From the NCBI RefSeq assembly GCF_014805685.1, contig NC_060892.1, forward strand, positions 8,431,490-8,495,489: a stretch of DNA of 64,000 nucleotides, written 5' to 3'. Origin of the DNA: Silurus meridionalis. Its lineage: Eukaryota > Chordata > Actinopteri > Siluriformes > Siluridae. Positions within the stretch are counted from its first letter, which is position 1. Every line of letters begins with the position of its first letter. The notes under the pieces are model-generated. The model saw only the letters and a program-made list of their open reading frames with translations, had not been told where the DNA came from and ran no database searches. The position numbers and the translations under genes are program-made. Positions 1-11,864 of the stretch are shown here, in pieces.

Positions 1-462
1 AAAGATTAATAAAATTAAATAGGAAAGCTTGGACTTTTTTATTGAAAAGGGAGAGATTACATTAGATTAGATAAGATAAAATAAGATAAGATTAGATAAA
101 ATAAGATAAGATATAATAGTATACACTGATTCAGAAGAGGATTGAATAGAGTAGAATAGATGGAAGAATAATATATACATAGAAAATGATTGAATGGAAT
201 GTTGGGGAATGATAGAGACATAAAGACCGAAAACAGAAAAAGAGGAGCAGGACTGGAAGCCATTCACCATTCAACCATTCATCCACAAATCACACATACA
301 CACCCACCCACACACATGCACGCACACACACACAAAAACACACATCCTCCTTGTCCTCACTGATCTCCAGAGAGGCTGGATGGCAGATGCTGGCGTTTGT
401 GGTCGAGGGCTTAAATAGGGCCGTTGGTACCATCTGTGCTGCGGTAAAAAACTCCCAGGACC

Positions 463-553
<91 letters not shown>

Positions 554-704
554 TCAGGGCCTTTGCCGGACTCCTACAGTAATTGTTTCTCCTATCTATT
601 TTCAGTTGCATGAGGTCATTGTCTCTGTGTGTTTGTGTGTGTTGGGGGGGGATGTTGGTTGTAACCATTGCGTCATACTCATGGCACCTGCTACTGGCTC
701 TGTC

Positions 705-741
<37 letters not shown>

Positions 742-1025
742 ATATGTGTGTGCATGCACATGCAGTACTCTTTATAATGAGCATGCTGTCAGCCTGCCTT
801 TCCTGACAGTTAAGCCAGTAGCGAGACTTTAACTGAATAATAAATTAGACACTTACATTAGGGCATTGTTCTATCATATTGTTTTAGACATTAAGGGTTT
901 TTAAACTTGTTTTTAAAAATGCCATCAGAAATTACAGCACAGAAATTTGAACATGGTCTTAGTAACAGCACAACAACAAAAGAAAATCTTCGAATTTATA
1001 TAATAGAAATCTTCATTTCGATGGT
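1..1025. other. Presumed last intron of efl1, simple-repeat rich
   Basis: No coding exon is visible. It begins with a degenerate AT/GA repeat of ATAAGAT-type units at about 56-118. CA-rich DNA follows at 290-345, then a long GT tract (464-551) and a shorter GT tract (708-740). The open frames here are produced by the GT tracts. Because the efl1 terminal exon lies downstream on the + strand, this stretch should be intronic, which is inference. Confidence 0.5.
464..551. repeat. (GT)n microsatellite, about 88 bp
   Basis: Uninterrupted GT dinucleotides after ccag. A second GT tract lies at 708-740. Confidence 0.97.
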
Positions 1026-2226
1026 CTTAGGATCAGCCAGAACATTAAAACCACTGTGAGGTGGAGTGATTTTCTCATTATAGTGGCAGCTGTGAATGGG
1101 TGGGATATTTTAGGCAGCAAATGCATAGTCGGTTCTCAAAGTTGAAGAAACAAGAAGAATGGACAAGTGTAAGAATCTGAGTGAATATTGTGATGGCTAG
1201 AAACCTGGTTCAGAGCAACTCCAAAATCTCTTGGGAGTGTTCCCAGTATGCAGTGGTTAATACCTACGAAAGTGGTCCAAAAAAAGACAGTCAGTAAACC
1301 GGTAACAGGGTCATGGGCACCTAAAGGTTATTTATGTGTGTAGAAATGTGTGTATTCTGTCTTATCCCACAGAAGAGATCACAGATTTTAGCGTATAGGA
1401 CTTTGTCGTTCAGACCGGCCAGACTCTTGTCCACTGCTGAAGGCGCCTACAATGTAAATGAGAGCATCAGATCTGGACCATAAAGCAGTGGAAGACGGTG
1501 GCCTGATCTGATTCTTTTATATCATGTGGACGGCTGGGTACATATTCATCACTTGCATGGGGTAAAGATGGGACCAGGATGCACAATGGGCATAAGGCAA
1601 TCCCGTGGAGGAAATGTGATGCTCCAGGCAATATTCTGCTGGGAAACCTTGGGTCCATTGCATTTAAGTGGATGCCTTGAGTCTCAAAAATGGACTCCCT
1701 TTTTGAGCTTGGTTCCTCTCAAGTTTTTCTTCCTTATGTCATCTCAGGGAGTTTTTCCTTGCCACAGACATCGCTGGCTTGATCATTAGGGATAAATGTA
1801 CAATTCTAAGGAACAAACTTATTTTATTACCTTTTTATTTATATAAAGCTGCTTTAAGACACTGTCCATTGTTAAAAGCGCTCTACAAATAATAATGAAT
1901 TAAATTAGTGTGGATGATACTTTGACACCTACTACCTTGTTGTAGACAAAGTGACACCCCTAAATAGCAATGCTGTTATTTATTCTAGTGGCAATTCTTT
2001 AAGCTAAATAATCTGCCAAATTGCAAAGAATGTCAGGAGTTGTTTAAGGAACAGGACGAATGAACTAGACAGGAAAGGATCTTCTGTCTTGGCTCCATAG
2101 ACCACAACACACCTTCAGATGTCTTGTAAAGTTTAGATCTTGACTGGTCAGAGCTGTTTTGGCAGCACAAGGGTTAACTGCACAGTATTAGGCAGGTGGT
2201 TTTAATCCTAATGGCGTATCAGTGTA
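1026..2226 (+). mobile_element. Degenerate Tc1-like transposon with a nested insertion
   Basis: The left end carries a motif typical of a common fish Tc1 family (gatcagccagaacattaaaa, 1031-1050). The right end carries its partner, with an aggcaggtggttttaat motif near 2190-2206 and a final tcagtgta. Between them run decayed + strand pieces that match that family's transposase as I remember it, including the stretch around 1440-1660 and a C-terminal piece at about 2095-2175. Many frameshifts and stops make it non-coding. A foreign repeat at 1675-1909 interrupts it and is flanked by a 7-bp duplication. Confidence 0.8.
1675..1909 (+). repeat. Dispersed repeat nested inside the Tc1-like element
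   Basis: This 235-bp insert contains the motif tctcagggagtttttccttg and ends in an AT-rich tail with a ctctacaaataataatgaat motif. The host transposon sequence gtggatg occurs on both sides (1668-1674 and 1910-1916), as expected of a 7-bp target-site duplication. A related copy in the opposite orientation is near 60490-60760. The class of the element is not certain. Confidence 0.7.
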
Positions 2227-2976
2227 TTATTATGCAGCATGAAGACTGTAAATGTTCAGTGGTGTCTCAGTTTGGTTATCATAATAGCATAGCACAGTCA
2301 CCCTCTGACTTTAATTAAGACCCTGCACTATTATTTAAGCAATACTGTACTCTTATGTCACATGACTGATTGCAAAAACTGTATTGAGTGTACCAAATTT
2401 TTCATTCATATTTAGTGCAAAATAGCCTTTTATTGTTTTAGTTTTCTCGTCCTTTATTTTTTGTTGTTACAAGTAGTTACAATTTCATCTCAGGCATGAG
2501 ATTATTGGCTGTGGATTTTTTGTTTGTTGGTTTGTTTTGCTTCCTTGTCATGGTTTTCGAGTTAAAACTTGAGTTTTAACTCGAGTTGATTCGTTTGAGT
2601 TGATTAGTTTGCTGAAGTATAATTTCACTTCTGCTCCAATGTGTTAGAGATTCCTGATTCTTGTTTAATAATTACCCAAGATTATCACTTGCGACTATGG
2701 TACTATAATGTTGCAATATATAGTCTAAATCGATTAGCAGCATTCGACAATAATCATTGCTGATATTATTGTCATTCCTTGTTGTCGTACTCTCATTGTA
2801 GTTCATGCTGTCATTTATTTGTCTATATTTCTTTCTCTCAGGGACGGTTTGCTGAGGTACTGCACCAGTACTTCAGTATTTTTGCTCAATTTATAAAATA
2901 TCTATTTACTGCAATATATATCATGCTGCATTCATCATTATTCTATTGTATTTTTCATACTTACACTACTCCTGTT
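2227..2976. other. AT-rich DNA without recognisable features
   Basis: I see only AT-rich sequence with short T tracts. There is no exon, RNA gene or clear repeat. A short imperfect dyad built on gagtt/aactc occurs near 2559-2602. Confidence 0.4.
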
Positions 2977-3290
2977 ATATACTTTATGGATAAACTCTTT
3001 GGGACACCTGATTTTTTCAGTCATGTCTGGGTCTTCCCTGAACTGTTATCACAAATTTGGAGGCACACAGTTGCATAGGTTACCTTCGGATACAGTCAAA
3101 TAAAAATTTCCCTTCACTTAAAGTATAAGACCAAGACCTGATCTACCATGCTTAAATGGTTTACAAGGTGTGAAGTTGAAGATCTTGAGTGGCCTGCTGT
3201 AGCACCTCAACCAAAATCTAATGGAACATCTTCCCAGAAAAATGGAGGCTTTTATAACAGCAAATGGGAACTAAAAGCACATACAAATAC
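2977..3290 (+). mobile_element. Tc1/mariner-derived short repeat, copy 1
   Basis: It starts with the family end tatactttatgg followed by gggacacctg. It then contains a decayed transposase C-terminal piece near 3165-3265, recognisable by gaagatcttgagtggcctgc and by the later cagcaaatggg. At least six related copies occur in the window. This copy is heavily mutated and non-coding. Confidence 0.65.
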
Positions 3291-4352
3291 AAACCTTGTG
3301 TAGATATTTTTATTTACCTACTTTCTCACACTTTATTCTTACTGTCACATTGCTGTAAATCCCTTTTTCCCCAGTAAGGATTAATAAACGCTCATTTCGC
3401 TGTAAATTATTCTATTTCACTGGAAGGTCGGGTGATAATATAAACAATAAGGGATATGACCCAGTGGAACATGCTATTATAGGAAAATCATCAACCCAAA
3501 GTTAATTATTTTCTAATTAGAGTGTTGTCAAACTGTGTTATTCTTCTAACCACAGCAATTTGCCAGTGATTAAAATGACAGAATTGCACATCATGCTTAA
3601 TATTTATTTAGCATTGTGTCCATTAAACATGATAGTCATTGCAAATACTGCACCTGTAAACATTCCCTCCCTACTTTTTTCTTTCTTTATTGATGTTAAT
3701 TAGACCAACAAATAAAATTCAGCTCATGTAAGAGAGAAAATGCAAAGTTCACCATTTTAAAGCTTTTGTCATTCCAGCTTTAACACTGACTGTTCCAAAA
3801 CACTGATACAGGAGACTCCTTCCAAAAAAGAGTATAAATAAACATGCATTGAAGAAGATTTCACCATATTGACAATCATTGGAAACTTTTATTTATGATT
3901 GTTTCTTGTATAAATTAATGAATGTATTTATATTTTTGTTTATGCTGAGTGTACAAGTTTCTGTGAATGAGCTGTTACTAAAGAAACGATGATGTATTGG
4001 AACCTGTGCATTATGTGAATCTTCTGACCAACTAGAATCAAGTATTCAACTCTGTTGTATTGCATCCACCACATGGATGGATGGTATTATTTTATTATAA
4101 TTGCTATTTTATTATTGTATTTTTGTATTGTATTGTATTATTGTATTTTTTTTTTATTTAATGTTTTTTTATCATAATTTAATTCCATTTATTGGGCATT
4201 TTTAAAATTCAAAATAAAATTTGACTACTTATTTACTTACTAGTACTGTACTTATGCAGAAAATTATACTGTAAAATACAGTGCTGTAAAAAAAATGCTT
4301 TTAAAGCATGTCATGGAGGAAATGTTCTCACTACGTTTTGTGTGTTCCTCAG
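3291..4352. other. AT-rich DNA, presumed efl1 intron end
   Basis: Strongly AT-rich, with long T/TA stretches near 4085-4180 and no coding signal. It ends in a pyrimidine-containing acceptor (tgtgttcctcag) directly before the efl1 terminal exon. Confidence 0.5.
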
Positions 4353-4541
4353 GTCATCTCCAGCGATCCATTCTGGGTGCCCACTACTGAAGAGGAATAT
4401 CTCCACTTTGGAGAAAAAGCAGATTCAGCCAATCAGGCACTAAAGTACGTGAACGCCGTTCGGAAGCGCAAAGGGCTTTATGTGGAGGAGAAGACCGTCG
4501 AACATGCTGAGAAACAACGGACTCTTAGCAAGAACAAATGA
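4353..4541 (+). CDS. efl1: Elongation factor-like GTPase 1, terminal coding exon (partial gene)
   Basis: EFL1 is a cytoplasmic GTPase related to EF-2. With SBDS it releases eIF6 from late pre-60S ribosomal subunits. This exon encodes 62 residues and a TGA stop at 4539-4541. It begins [20 protein letters not shown] and ends [14 protein letters not shown], which closely matches my memory of the vertebrate EFL1 C-terminus. The exon start is set by a tgtgttcctcag acceptor whose AG is at 4351-4352; the 15 codons upstream in frame are intron. No earlier exon is visible in 1-4352, so the preceding exons must lie outside the window. The exon would complete the domain V-like C-terminal region. The reading frame is intact and shows no decay. 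mex3b lies about 41 kb downstream on the same strand. Confidence 0.95.
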   Translation, partial: VISSDPFWVPTTEEEYLHFGEKADSANQALKYVNAVRKRKGLYVEEKTVEHAEKQRTLSKNK

Positions 4542-4558
4542 GTTCCAGAGAGATAGTT

Positions 4559-5081
4559 TAGATACTTTATTATTGGGACAAAAGTATTGTCACATGTTGT
4601 TTCCTGCCATATGTGATTCTTCCCAAAACTTTTACCACAAAGTCAGAGGCACACGATTGTATAGGATGTCTTTGGATGTGGTAGAATTAAATTTTTCCCT
4701 CACTTCATCTAGGAGGCCCAAGCCTGTTCTAACATGCCAGTGTTCCTGTACACAATGCAAGCTTTATGAACAAATAGTTTACATAGGTTAGAATGGAAGA
4801 TCTTGAGTGGCCTGCTATAGAGACGTAACCTCAACCCTATTGAACACATTTGGAATGAACTGGAACACTGCACCCCCGGCCGGACTTTGCTAACTTTATT
4901 GTGGCCGAATGAACACAAATCTTCACAACCCACTCCAAAATCGAATAAAACATATTTCAAGGAAGAGTGGAGATTATTATACAGCAAATGGGGACTAAAT
5001 GTGGAACAGGGCGTTCAAAAAAAGTACATACGAATCATATGGTAGTAAGGTGTCCTCAAACTTTTGTCCTAATATAGTGTA
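4559..5081 (+). mobile_element. Tc1/mariner-derived short repeat, copy 2, within the efl1 3' flank
   Basis: It is bounded by inverted ends: tactttattattgggacaaa on the left, and the reverse complement of tacactatattaggacaaaa on the right, ending at 5081. The interior contains + strand traces of a DDE transposase C-terminus: at about 4828-4869 the codons read NLNPIEHIWNELEHC. It starts 18 bp after the efl1 stop, so it probably forms much of the 3' UTR. It includes an AATAAA at 4944-4949. Confidence 0.75.
4944..4949 (+). promoter_or_regulatory. efl1: Candidate efl1 polyadenylation signal AATAAA
   Basis: First canonical AATAAA downstream of the efl1 stop, about 400 bp away and inside a transposon remnant. 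Another AATAAA is near 5211. Which is used cannot be told from sequence. Confidence 0.35.
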
Positions 5082-5789
5082 TAAATAATTAGTCTGGATT
5101 ATTACATCACTACAAATCTGCCATAAATGATACATTTGTGCATATTTAGTATGCGTCATATATATACATTTCTATAAAATTTGGTGGACATTATTAAAGT
5201 AATGTGGAATTAATAAATGAAAATACACTGATTTTGTTGAGCTACGTGTAGATAATATATGTTAACAACAATAGTTGACCAATGTAAACAAATGAACCAC
5301 TAATGTTGATCTGAAGGGCATAAAACCTGCTTTGACTGAAATGTCTTGACTGATTTGAAGTTGTAGAATTGTATATATTAAAAATTAAATGTACTCTTTT
5401 CCCCATCGCCCTAAATGAAGTGAATCCACCTAGACCTCCATTTCCCCAAAGGGGGTTCTAGACATGAAACACACCGTGACTGATCAACTATATTTGCAGT
5501 TAAGGGGAACATTGTGTAAAGTTAGATTTTTCACTTGAACCATTTCTTTAATTTAGAACAGTTCTGAAGCTGGGAAGCTTCATCTGAGATTTCCTACATA
5601 GTCTAAAAAGCTCCCAAATGGCGAGAGGTAATTGGATAATTGACTAGCCTAGCCTTCTGCTAGTATTCCCCATGCATTTCATCATGCACACTATTAAGAT
5701 CCTAAATTAAGTGTGGGAAAGTAAAAAAAACAAGAATTTCAGGGGTTAGAAGCATTAAATTATTTTTGTGGAATACCATGTTCAATGAA
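5082..5789. other. Intergenic DNA without recognisable features
   Basis: AT-rich single-copy-looking sequence with no exon or clear repeat boundary. Confidence 0.4.
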
Positions 5790-6010
5790 GTGGAAGCTTG
5801 GTTTCCTTGTGGTTTTTGTCTTAGTGAGCTGGCTTTGTGCACAGGGACATTGTTATGCTAAATTTGGGTCTCATAGTTCAAGTAAAGGGAAATCCTAAAT
5901 CTACAGCAAACAAAGATATTGCAGCCAGTTGTGTTCTTCTAATGTTGGGGCAACAGGCCAAATGTGGGTGTAAAGGTCAGGTACCCACAAACATATTGCC
6001 ATACAGTGTA
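5790..6010 (+). mobile_element. Tc1/mariner-derived short repeat, copy 3 (rearranged form)
   Basis: Contains cacagggacattgttatgct followed by tttgggtctcatagttcaag. The same two motifs occur, better preserved, in the copy at 35849-36260. It is non-coding. Confidence 0.55.
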
Positions 6011-6394
6011 TGATATCAGGCAACAAAACCCCAACAATAAAGGTGTCTAAAATCGTCAAGTTGTTTATAAGGTTTTACAAGCATTACAGTTTTTAGTTAG
6101 TATATATTCTGGTTTTAGGTACAGGATTATACCCCACCCCAAACACACACACACACACACACAAACCCATACTTTTATTTTAATTCTTTATTTGCTACTG
6201 TCTTGTTATAGATAATCCAGTGCTCTAATCTTGAGTTTGTTTTGTTTATCCAATCAACTTATCGTCACCACGTTATCATTATCAATCAGTAAAATGTTTT
6301 AGCTTACAGGCAACATTGCTGCCGGCTGGTTTTATTTTAGCTAAAGTGTAATTTAGCTTAGCAAGCTAATACCAAATTTTTATACATAAAAATG

Positions 6395-6625
6395 TTTCAG
6401 GCTCAGTGGTTAAGGCTCTGCGTTTCTGATTGGAAGGTTGGTTCATGGGGGTTCAAGCACCAGCCATGCCAACCTGCCACTTTTGGGCCCTTGAGTAAGG
6501 CCCTTAACTCTTTCTGCTCCAGTGTCGTTGCAGACCCTGCATTCTGACTCCAGGTTTCTAACTGGAATATGTGAAGAAAGAATTTCACTGATCTGTAGTG
6601 TTTATATGACAAGTAAAAGCTTCTA
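6395..6625 (+). mobile_element. tRNA-derived fish SINE
   Basis: The 5' part has a pol III A-box-like ggctcagtggttaaggct and a B-box-like gggttcaagcac. The body contains gggcccttgagtaaggccct. The tail reads aagaaagaatttcactgatc and then tatgacaagtaaaag, before a pyrimidine-rich end. This layout matches an abundant tRNA-derived SINE of otophysan fishes. It is a decayed copy. Confidence 0.75.
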
Positions 6626-6827
6626 TCTTTCTTTTTTTACAACACATTTTAATTAGTTTTATTATTACCCTACCTTTATCTCTGTGGTATAAATATAGTT
6701 AATGAACTAAATAATTTGTAACAATAGCTAATGGATCTTGCTTGTTAGATAATAATATTAGCTAATTAGGCGTCAAATTAACTTTAGGCTTTTTGTTAAC
6801 AACAGCTGGTAGTTAACATGGCAGTTT

Positions 6828-6885
6828 AAAAATATTATAAAAATAACCAGAAGAGTTTTTAGTCATAGATAGCTCTAATTCAAAT

Positions 6886-6959
<74 letters not shown>

Positions 6960-6992
6960 ATTTGACTAAAAACTCTTCTGGTTATTTTATAA

Positions 6993-7000
<8 letters not shown>
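6828..7000. repeat. Inverted repeat flanking a (TA)n core
   Basis: The left arm (6828-6887) and right arm (6957-7000) are reverse complements over about 45 bp. The shared core is aaccagaagagtttttagtc. The left arm carries an extra 16-bp segment (tagatagctctaattc), plus a 1-bp length difference in an A run. A pure TA tract of about 70 bp separates the arms, so the whole structure could extrude as a cruciform. Confidence 0.85.
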
Positions 7001-7342
<342 letters not shown>

Positions 7343-7499
7343 ATACTTTTATTTTTTAAATATATATATAATAATAAACCTCTTGCTAAATGGAGTTTTC
7401 CTACATCCAGCCTGGTGTCACATAATTAATCTGCAGCTCTGCTGTGGTAAGAATAAAGATGATTTGATGTGTGTTGGTATTTGATGAAAAATCAGTGTC

Positions 7500-8150
7500 T
7501 CTGCACTTTTAGAGTGAGTGTGTTGATCTTTTGCCTTTCTGATGAACAGCCTTTTAAAATCAATGTTGCCTTTTTCCTAACCGTCCATTGTGGCGGTTCA
7601 GCAGAGAAATCCGATCCTCAATCGGCCATACTGAGCCTGCAGAGTAATGCACGGCGGTCCTCCTTTGACCTCCATGATGCATTCATCTAATGGAGCTAAT
7701 TTAGCAGAGCAGAGGGCTTTAGACAAATCCATCAGATAAAATTCTGGCGGTACATCTGATAACGCTCTGAACTCATGCCGATCAGGGAGGTTCCTCTCCG
7801 TGCTTTAACATGCATAAGGCTCATAATCTCATTAGCCAGAATAAGAAGTTTTGTCAAGATCCAGTTTGTCGTTGTGCTGTTTAAACATATTTTCTCAAAA
7901 CGATTGGTTGCAGAGCAGAGTTTATTTTTATGCATTAAGCAGCTTTCTCCACAGACAGCCATCTGAGAGTTGTCAGTAATTAAATAATACCTGCCGGGCC
8001 ACTAACAAGATGAGGAAGGGCTTGTTTATTTAAGCGCTGCCTTGGTTTTATATTGAGCAGATGCCATAACAGTAAATTTGAGCACACAGCAGTAATGGCT
8101 GCAGTGCACTTCTGTCTGAACAGCTACTTCTGAGAATAAATAAATACAGT
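7500..8150. promoter_or_regulatory. Candidate conserved non-coding element cluster
   Basis: A block of complex, non-repetitive sequence of balanced composition between repeats. It has TAAT/ATTA-rich homeodomain-type motifs (taatggagctaatttagc near 7689, cagtaattaaataat near 7974). No exon-like open frame stands out. I call it regulatory only by its look and its place between efl1 and mex3b. Confidence 0.3.
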
Positions 8151-8187
8151 GTAGAGCAACAGTGCAACACTAAATCAATGCAAATAT

Positions 8188-9790
8188 ACAGTCCTCTTCA
8201 GAAGTATTGGAACAGCAAGGCCAAATCTATTGCTTTTGCTACATGTACATTTATGGCATTTGGCAGACGCTCTTATCAAAAGCATCTTACAGCTGAGGGG
8301 TTAAGAGATCAATCAGAAGTCCAACATCTTGACCTCTTTGTCCTACCACTTCAGTGCTGTACACTGAAAACATATGAGATGATAGATCTGAATTTCAGAT
8401 TTATTTTCATAATATTTATCTCTGGAAGTGTTAAACAACTTAGAACATGTAACAAATCACCCATTTTTTTGCAAAAATATGCGAACTGGTTGTACGTTTA
8501 CAGTTTTTGCCATTTGCCTGATGCCCTTATCCAATTATCTCATATATATATTAGAGCAGTTGAGGGTTAAGGGCCTTGCTTAAGAACCCAGTAGCGGTAG
8601 CTCAAACGCTTTGAGATTTAAACTCACAAACCTTACAGCCTTCGAGATACCACTATCCTGGTTGTATAGCTCTTGCTTGCAATTACTGCATCAAGTCTAT
8701 TGCATGCTTTTGAATGCAACCACTTTGCTTGTTCCACTTCAACTTTTAGTTGTTTGTTTTGAGAGGTTTCTCCCTCTTCAGCGTGTTCTTCGGGAACTCA
8801 AACACAAGCTCAGTTGAGTGATTTACTTAGTCAGTCTTAAACTTTTGCACTTATTCCCACCAGATAAAAAAAAAGAAAGCCTTTGTTGTGTTGGCAATGT
8901 GTCATGGATCATTGCCGTATTAAATGATGAAATTCCTTTCAATCAAATTGGATGCATTTCTGTAGAATTCTGAATTTCATCATCCGTAAAGTTTAGTGAT
9001 CTCTTTCCAGAAGCAGCCATGCAAGCATAAACCATGATGCTACATCTACCCTGCTCAGATGATGACCTTGTATGCTTTGGGTCATGAGCAGATCCTTTTT
9101 ATCTCCACCTTTCCATGACTTTCATAGACTTTCTGAAACTTATGTGGTTCATCTCAGTACTTTTTCTGAATTCCAATCTGGCTTTTTGATTCTGAATTTG
9201 CTTATGAGAGTTCATCTATATTAATGCATTATTCTTTAAATGGTGGCTTGGGATTCCTTCAATTCTGCCTTATGCAAATTTTTGATGGCATCACTTACAG
9301 CTTTTTTCTCTACGGTGAGGGCAGGATTTGCCTCAGCTTTCAATATGTTTGTTGTCATCTGCTGCTGTGTTCCTTGGTTGTTTGGTTGTTCGTACACCAG
9401 TGGTTTCTTTCTTTTTTAGGAAAAATTCTATATTGAATTGAATTTCTCTCTTTTCTCAGCTTCATAAAGTTTTTCTTCTATAGACAGCTCTCTGGTTTTT
9501 ATGTTGGTTTGTCTTTGTTGACCATAAATTCAAGCGAAAAAACAAGGTTCAGATGAAGAGTAGACATTGAGGGCTATTAATAATTTAAATAATTGATTAA
9601 ACAGGGTACACCTAGGTGTATTAATAAAAAAGAAAAAAAAGAAAAAACCCGGTTTCAATAGTTTAAAAACCTGAAAATGTGATGGGTTCAACCAAATTGT
9701 GCTTTGTGCAAGTTAAACATGTTTGAAATGAATATTAAAGAAAGCTGAAAGCTGAAATTCTAAACTATGGACTTTTGAGCTCAGTTCCAA
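8188..9790 (-). mobile_element. Degenerate Tc1-like transposon with nested SINE-like fragments
   Basis: The left end carries cagtcctcttcagaagtatt, typical of the termini of a fish Tc1 family, followed by a diverged subterminal region. Internal sequence to about 9580 resembles minus-strand transposase in an advanced state of decay. Fragments of a different repeat, with the catttggcagacgctcttat motif, are inserted at about 8245-8305 and 8500-8660. The right end is not sharp; a gctgaaattct motif near 9750 resembles inverted-repeat sequence of the family. Confidence 0.55.
8500..8665 (+). repeat. SINE/LINE-tail type fish repeat fragment
   Basis: Contains tttgccatttgcctgatgcc and gagggttaagggccttgctt, then a region resembling the B-box side of the common fish repeat. 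Related fragments are near 8245, 24840, 29975, 54140 and 58185. Confidence 0.6.
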
Positions 9791-10739
9791 ATGTATTTAA
9801 TCTGCTTTATTATAATACATTTGAAGTATACATGATGTTTTGGTGAAAAAATACATCTAATTCCTTTGTAGCTAAATTTTACTAAGCAGTAATAATAGTC
9901 AGTCTGGGGCTGCTGATTGGCACCAAAAAAAAGTATTTGCCTCATTATCTGGAGATCGTATTTCAAATTTAGAAAATGCCACAGCCATTCATTGCCAGGA
10001 TCCAAGGGAACAAAATCAGTTGTGCTTTCTGGTTGGATGCAATTGAATACTTTGTCTTCCCTGTAAACTACAGCAATATATTGAGTCATGTGCATCTGTG
10101 AGCTCATGTAGGCAAAACAGTATAGGCAGGAGTTTTCTTTAAATATGTTGCACAACACTGCAAAAAGATATGACTGATAAATATCTGCCTTAGTGAAATC
10201 GACACAAGTCTAATGCATTCCATTTGTATTCAGATACAAGCAAGTACATAAATATAGAGACAGAAAAGACATCCTTTATTAGCTACATTGGATTCTTGGT
10301 TCCGGTAATTTTTTTCAGTACAAAAGTTAAACATCTGAGCATGTGAAAGGATTTTCTTCATCAACCCACTTCTATAAGTGTGTGTGCTTAGTAGGCATGT
10401 GCAGGTAATCAGTTATAGTGTATATACAGCAGTCAAAGTAAACAATAATGTTATTGTTCACACTGGGGCAAACGAAGAAACCTGAGGTCCCTTGAGAGAA
10501 GTTTATAATACACAGCCGCGAAACCCACCGGGGGCCCAAATAATGTAACCGTCAGTTTCAATACAAAACAGGAACTTATTTAGAAATTCGTTCTCGGACT
10601 GAAAAATTTAGACCTTCATATTTATCAATTATAAAAATTATTAGGATGATATTGTAATGTTTTTAACTAACTAGCTAAGTAAATAAATATTTGATCAAGA
10701 CATGATAAAATCACCTACTCAGTGCTCAGGGTCAGTACT
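9791..10739. other. Intergenic DNA without recognisable features
   Basis: No exon, RNA gene or well-defined repeat seen. Open frames here lack any family resemblance. Confidence 0.4.
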
Positions 10740-11180
10740 GCTCATGCGGCTGTAAGACGATAAGAGAAAAGGCACTCCCTACAAAGATCCCTATCTGCTC
10801 CAACACAAAGGGAGCGAGCAATAAGACGGCAATTCAAGGAGCCGAGAGGTGGAGGAAGAGGAGGAGGACGATAAGGGGAAGGCCTTCCTCGCACACTTAG
10901 TCATTGTGTGTAATTTGATGAGCTAGCATAAAGCATGCCGAGCCCATTAGCTGAAAGGGAGGGCTGTGTGTGCCCTGATTGATAACACGCCATTATTAGG
11001 ATCGATGGGGGACCAGGTGGACACCAGAAGGATAGAACAACCGAAGCTGTTCAAAGGCCTTAACGAGGCCAGCGCAGTTCAAGTTTACTTACAAGGGTTA
11101 AAACGGTGAGTTCATCTCCGCCATCGTCGGTTGGTCTGCCTTCTGCTCGTGTATACAGAGCCAAATGGAGCCACGAGCAC
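10740..11180. promoter_or_regulatory. Candidate conserved non-coding element
   Basis: Complex, GC-balanced island in AT-rich surroundings. It includes a short purine-rich run (10845-10880) and sequences such as gcccattagctgaaa and cacgccattattaggatcga. There is no open frame with coding character. The assignment rests on appearance and context. Confidence 0.3.
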
Positions 11181-11445
11181 CTGAAACACTGACAATAAAT
11201 AAAACCTAAAGTGTGTTTGTATGCGTCTCATTTACCGGTACTCATTTGCTATTGTAATGTTATTTATATGGAATGCTATTTATTGTAAAAAAAAATAAAA
11301 TAATCACATAAGTAAAAATGTATCTGAATGAAAAGAGATACGAAGATGAAAATTGCGTTAAAGACTCAGTTAGGAAATGAGCGCTTCAGAATGTGTAAAA
11401 ATGTGGCAGAAATCAAATTGGTGGTAAAATACATAAATAAAAACA

Positions 11446-11575
11446 AGCTCTGTGCACGCACACACACAAACACACACACACACACACAAACACATACAAT
11501 TCCCCTTCGCGCATATTTCATCACACCTCACTGTATCCTGTAAACCATGGCAGCAAGAAACAGTGCCTTTTTCTG

Positions 11576-11639
<64 letters not shown>

Positions 11640-11750
11640 ATGAGCCGGTAAAAGCTCTTGGAGATCCGTGAACTTATGAGCACTCCACAGCAGCAAGCAA
11701 TCTTACACACGCACACACACACACGCACACATATCCATACATACATACAT
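11446..11750. repeat. CA, GT and CA microsatellite cluster
   Basis: CA-rich DNA at about 11458-11490, an uninterrupted GT tract at about 11579-11638, and CA-rich DNA at 11704-11735 followed by a short (catA)n run. The open frames on both strands are repeat artefacts. Confidence 0.95.
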
Positions 11751-11864
11751 ACAGAGTAGTTCCCCTTGCCATGAGGTCATCTCTATCCACTGTTGCACTA
11801 ACACTGAGCACGGCTACCACTAACAGCTACTATGTGTTTGATCCCAGTAAAAAATGGGTTTACA

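Noticed and set aside
351..806. 151-residue frame on +
   Set aside because: Mostly Cys/Val repeats from GT microsatellites; no gene support.
1..4352. Searched for earlier efl1 exons
   Set aside because: No stretch resembling the preceding EFL1 residues with a donor site was found; they are probably upstream of the window.
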